Shown piece by piece: positions 4,762 to 6,908 of a DNA stretch of 6,908 nucleotides. Source of the stretch: Alphaproteobacteria bacterium. GTDB lineage: Bacteria > Pseudomonadota > Alphaproteobacteria > CAAGCB01 > CAG-977. Position 1 is the stretch's first letter. Every line of letters begins with the position of its first letter. The stretch covers positions 1 through 6,908 of the forward strand of contig JAJXEL010000113.1 in NCBI GenBank assembly GCA_021639925.1. The letters run 5' to 3'. The notes below the pieces were generated by a model. The model was not told the origin of the DNA. It searched no databases and saw nothing but the letters and a program-made list of their open reading frames with translations. A program made the position numbers and the translations under genes.

Positions 4762-6837
4762 ATGGCTCGCTCTACTCCCATTGAAAAATATCGCAATATC
4801 GGCATCATGGCGCACATTGATGCCGGTAAAACGACAACGACAGAACGTATTCTGTACTACACAGGCAAGTCCCATAAAATCGGCGAAGTCCATGACGGCG
4901 CCGCGACAATGGACTTTATGGTGCAGGAACAGGAACGCGGTATTACGATTCAGTCCGCGGCGACAACCTGCTTCTGGAGAGAACATCGCTTAAACATCAT
5001 TGACACCCCGGGGCACGTTGACTTTACGGTTGAAGTTGAACGTTCCTTGCGCGTTCTGGACGGCGCTGTCGCCGTTTTCGACGGCGTGGCCGGTGTCGAA
5101 CCGCAGTCTGAAACCGTTTGGCGCCAGGCTGATAAATACAAGGTTCCCCGTATTTGCTTTGTCAACAAAATGGACCGTATCGGTGCCAATTTCCTGCGCG
5201 CTGTCGGCATGATCAAAGAACGCCTGGGCGCTACGCCCGTCGTTATGACGCTGCCTATCGGCGCCGAAGCGGATTTCGCCGGCGTTGTAGACGTTTTGCG
5301 TAAACGCGCCATCATCTGGAACGGCGAACATCTGGGCGCTGAATTCAGCTATGAAGATGTTCCGGCCGATCTGAAAGAACTGACCGACAAATACCATGCG
5401 GAACTGGTCGAAACCGTTGTCGAACAGGACGATCAGGCGATGGAAGACTATTTGGAAGGCAAGGAAATTTCTTTGGAAACATTGCAGAAATGTATTCGCA
5501 AAGGAACAATTTCCATGAACTTTGTCCCCGTTTTGTGCGGTTCTTCCTTTAAAAACAAAGGGGTTCAGCCGATGTTGGACGCCGTTGTGGATTATCTGCC
5601 GTCTCCGGTCGATATTCCCGCCGTTGTCTGCACAAACCTGAAAGGGGAAGAAGTTATCCGTCATGCGACCGATAATGAACCTCTGGCGGCTCTGGCCTTT
5701 AAGATTATGAACGACCCGTTTGTCGGTTCTTTGACGTTTGCCCGTATTTATTCGGGGACGATGACCGCCGGTTCGTATGTTCTGAACTCGGTTAAAGATA
5801 AAAAAGAACGTATCGGCCGTATGCTGCTGATGCATGCGAATCATCGTGAAGAAATCAAAGAAGCCAATGCCGGCGATATTATCGCTCTGGTCGGTTTGAA
5901 AGAAACGACAACCGGTGAAACGCTGTGCGCCGATAACTCTCCGGTCATCTTGGAAAAGATGGAATTCCCGGATCCCGTTATCGAAGTCGCCGTCGAACCG
6001 AAAACAAAGGCTGACGTAGAAAAAATGGGCCTGGCTTTGAACCGCCTGGCAATGGAAGATCCTTCTTTCCGCGTTTCTTCCGATAATGAAAGCGGACAGA
6101 CAATTATTAAAGGTATGGGTGAACTGCACCTGGAAATTATTGTCGACCGTTTGAAACGCGAATTTAAAGTGGACGCAAATGTCGGCGCCCCGCAGGTTGC
6201 TTATCGCGAAACGATTTCTCAGGTTTATGAAATCGATTACACGCATAAGAAACAGTCCGGCGGTTCCGGTCAGTTTGCCCGCGTTAAAATCCGCTTTGAA
6301 CCGTTGGAACCGGGGTCGGGATTCGTTTTTGAAAATACCGTTGTCGGCGGTAACGTTCCCAAAGAATATATTCCCGGTGTTGAAAAAGGTTTGCGCGCTG
6401 CTTTGGAAACGGGTGTAATTGCCGGCTTCCCCTGCACGGACTTTAAAGCAAACTTGTTTGACGGGGCATACCATGACGTCGACTCTTCGACTATGGCGTT
6501 TGAAATTGCGGCCCGCGCGGCTTTCCGCGAAGGAATCGCAAAAGCAAAGCCCAAGCTGTTGGAACCGATTATGAAAGTAGAAGTCGTTACGCCCGAAGAT
6601 TATATGGGCGACATTATCGGCGATTTAAACAGCCGCCGCGGTCAGGTCGCAGGTATGGACCAGCGCGGGAATGCTCGTGTAATTGATGCGACAGTTCCTC
6701 TGTCCTCGATGTTTGGATACGTGAATACGCTTCGTTCCATGAGCCAAGGCCGCGCGCAGTACTCGATGGTGTTTTCGCACTATGCCGAAGTACCGCAAAA
6801 CGTTGCAGAAGAAATCAAAGCCAAAATGGCTGGTTAA
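4762..6837 (+). CDS. fusA: Elongation factor G
   Basis: EF-G is the GTPase that drives ribosomal translocation and, with RRF, recycling. The 691-residue length suits alphaproteobacteria (E. coli has about 704). GTPase motifs are intact: G1 AHIDAGKT (17-24), G2 RGITI with Thr62 (59-63), G3 DTPGH (81-85), G4 NKMD (135-138) and G5 GSS (260-262). Domain II follows from about 300, III from about 405, IV from about 480 and V from about 605. His571 in YHDVDSS is the counterpart of E. coli His583 at the domain IV tip, which reaches the decoding centre. AGAAGG (4747-4752) lies nine nt before the ATG. It is a canonical str-operon member between rpsG (31-nt gap) and tuf (19-nt gap). Nothing suggests the mitochondrial-like or spdB paralog. 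Confidence 0.98.
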   Translation: MARSTPIEKYRNIGIMAHIDAGKTTTTERILYYTGKSHKIGEVHDGAATMDFMVQEQERGITIQSAATTCFWREHRLNIIDTPGHVDFTVEVERSLRVLDGAVAVFDGVAGVEPQSETVWRQADKYKVPRICFVNKMDRIGANFLRAVGMIKERLGATPVVMTLPIGAEADFAGVVDVLRKRAIIWNGEHLGAEFSYEDVPADLKELTDKYHAELVETVVEQDDQAMEDYLEGKEISLETLQKCIRKGTISMNFVPVLCGSSFKNKGVQPMLDAVVDYLPSPVDIPAVVCTNLKGEEVIRHATDNEPLAALAFKIMNDPFVGSLTFARIYSGTMTAGSYVLNSVKDKKERIGRMLLMHANHREEIKEANAGDIIALVGLKETTTGETLCADNSPVILEKMEFPDPVIEVAVEPKTKADVEKMGLALNRLAMEDPSFRVSSDNESGQTIIKGMGELHLEIIVDRLKREFKVDANVGAPQVAYRETISQVYEIDYTHKKQSGGSGQFARVKIRFEPLEPGSGFVFENTVVGGNVPKEYIPGVEKGLRAALETGVIAGFPCTDFKANLFDGAYHDVDSSTMAFEIAARAAFREGIAKAKPKLLEPIMKVEVVTPEDYMGDIIGDLNSRRGQVAGMDQRGNARVIDATVPLSSMFGYVNTLRSMSQGRAQYSMVFSHYAEVPQNVAEEIKAKMAG

Positions 6838-6856
6838 GAATTTGGAGTTTTAAGAA

Positions 6857-6908
6857 ATGGCAAAAGAGAAGTTTGAGAGGAATAAGCCGCATTGCAATAT
6901 CGGCACGA
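6857..6908 (+). CDS. tuf: Elongation factor Tu, 5' end only
   Basis: The visible 17 residues, MAKEKFERNKPHCNIGT, are the conserved EF-Tu N-terminus just before the GHVDHGKT P-loop, which lies beyond the window. GGAG (6844-6847) precedes the ATG by nine nt. EF-Tu delivers aminoacyl-tRNA to the ribosome. The gene is cut by the window edge, not broken. Its place after fusA completes the usual rpsL-rpsG-fusA-tuf order. The Cys13 and Asn9 form fits alphaproteobacterial EF-Tu. Confidence 0.95.
   Translation, partial: MAKEKFERNKPHCNIGT

Noticed and set aside
4990..6474. 494-codon open frame on the minus strand opposite fusA
   Set aside because: It is an antisense shadow of the strongly biased fusA codons. 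The product is low-complexity-like with no recognised domain, and fusA is certain.

Overview
The window looks chromosomal and bacterial, most likely from an alphaproteobacterium. The evidence is the str-operon proteins: a 691-residue EF-G with alphaproteobacterial-style sequence, S12 and S7 of standard length, and an EF-Tu N-terminus reading MAKEKFERNKPHCNIGT. The Cys-rich secreted proteins next to them would fit an uncultured, perhaps host-associated lineage, but that is inference and no marker here fixes the genus.

Layout, all genes on the + strand. Positions 1-260 hold no gene. They carry a palindrome overlapping a TATACT -10-like hexamer, then a segment that can fold into a closed multi-helix RNA (about 51-211), then a 12-bp hairpin (219-252) whose 3' strand contains the Shine-Dalgarno of the first gene. 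Positions 261-2001 carry two tandem genes for exported, extremely Cys-rich proteins of unknown function (31 and 45 Cys in the mature parts), ending at a strong intrinsic terminator (2017-2047). Positions 2123-3586 encode an integral-membrane acyltransferase-3 family protein with an N-terminal extracytoplasmic domain. Positions 3587-3869 hold the str-operon promoter region and a terminator-like hairpin lying between promoter and rpsL. Positions 3870-6908 are the str operon rpsL-rpsG-fusA-tuf, with tuf cut by the window end.

The str genes form a compact translation operon with gaps of 18, 31 and 19 nt. The upstream genes are accessory: two exported Cys-rich proteins and an envelope acyltransferase, all plausibly acting at the cell surface, though no sequence feature ties them into one pathway. 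The most novel material is the leader RNA plus Cys-rich pair at the left end. Its layout (closed multi-helix domain, then a hairpin hiding the ribosome binding site) resembles a cis-regulatory RNA. I could not match it to a riboswitch class I know. 6S-like RNA is the main alternative.
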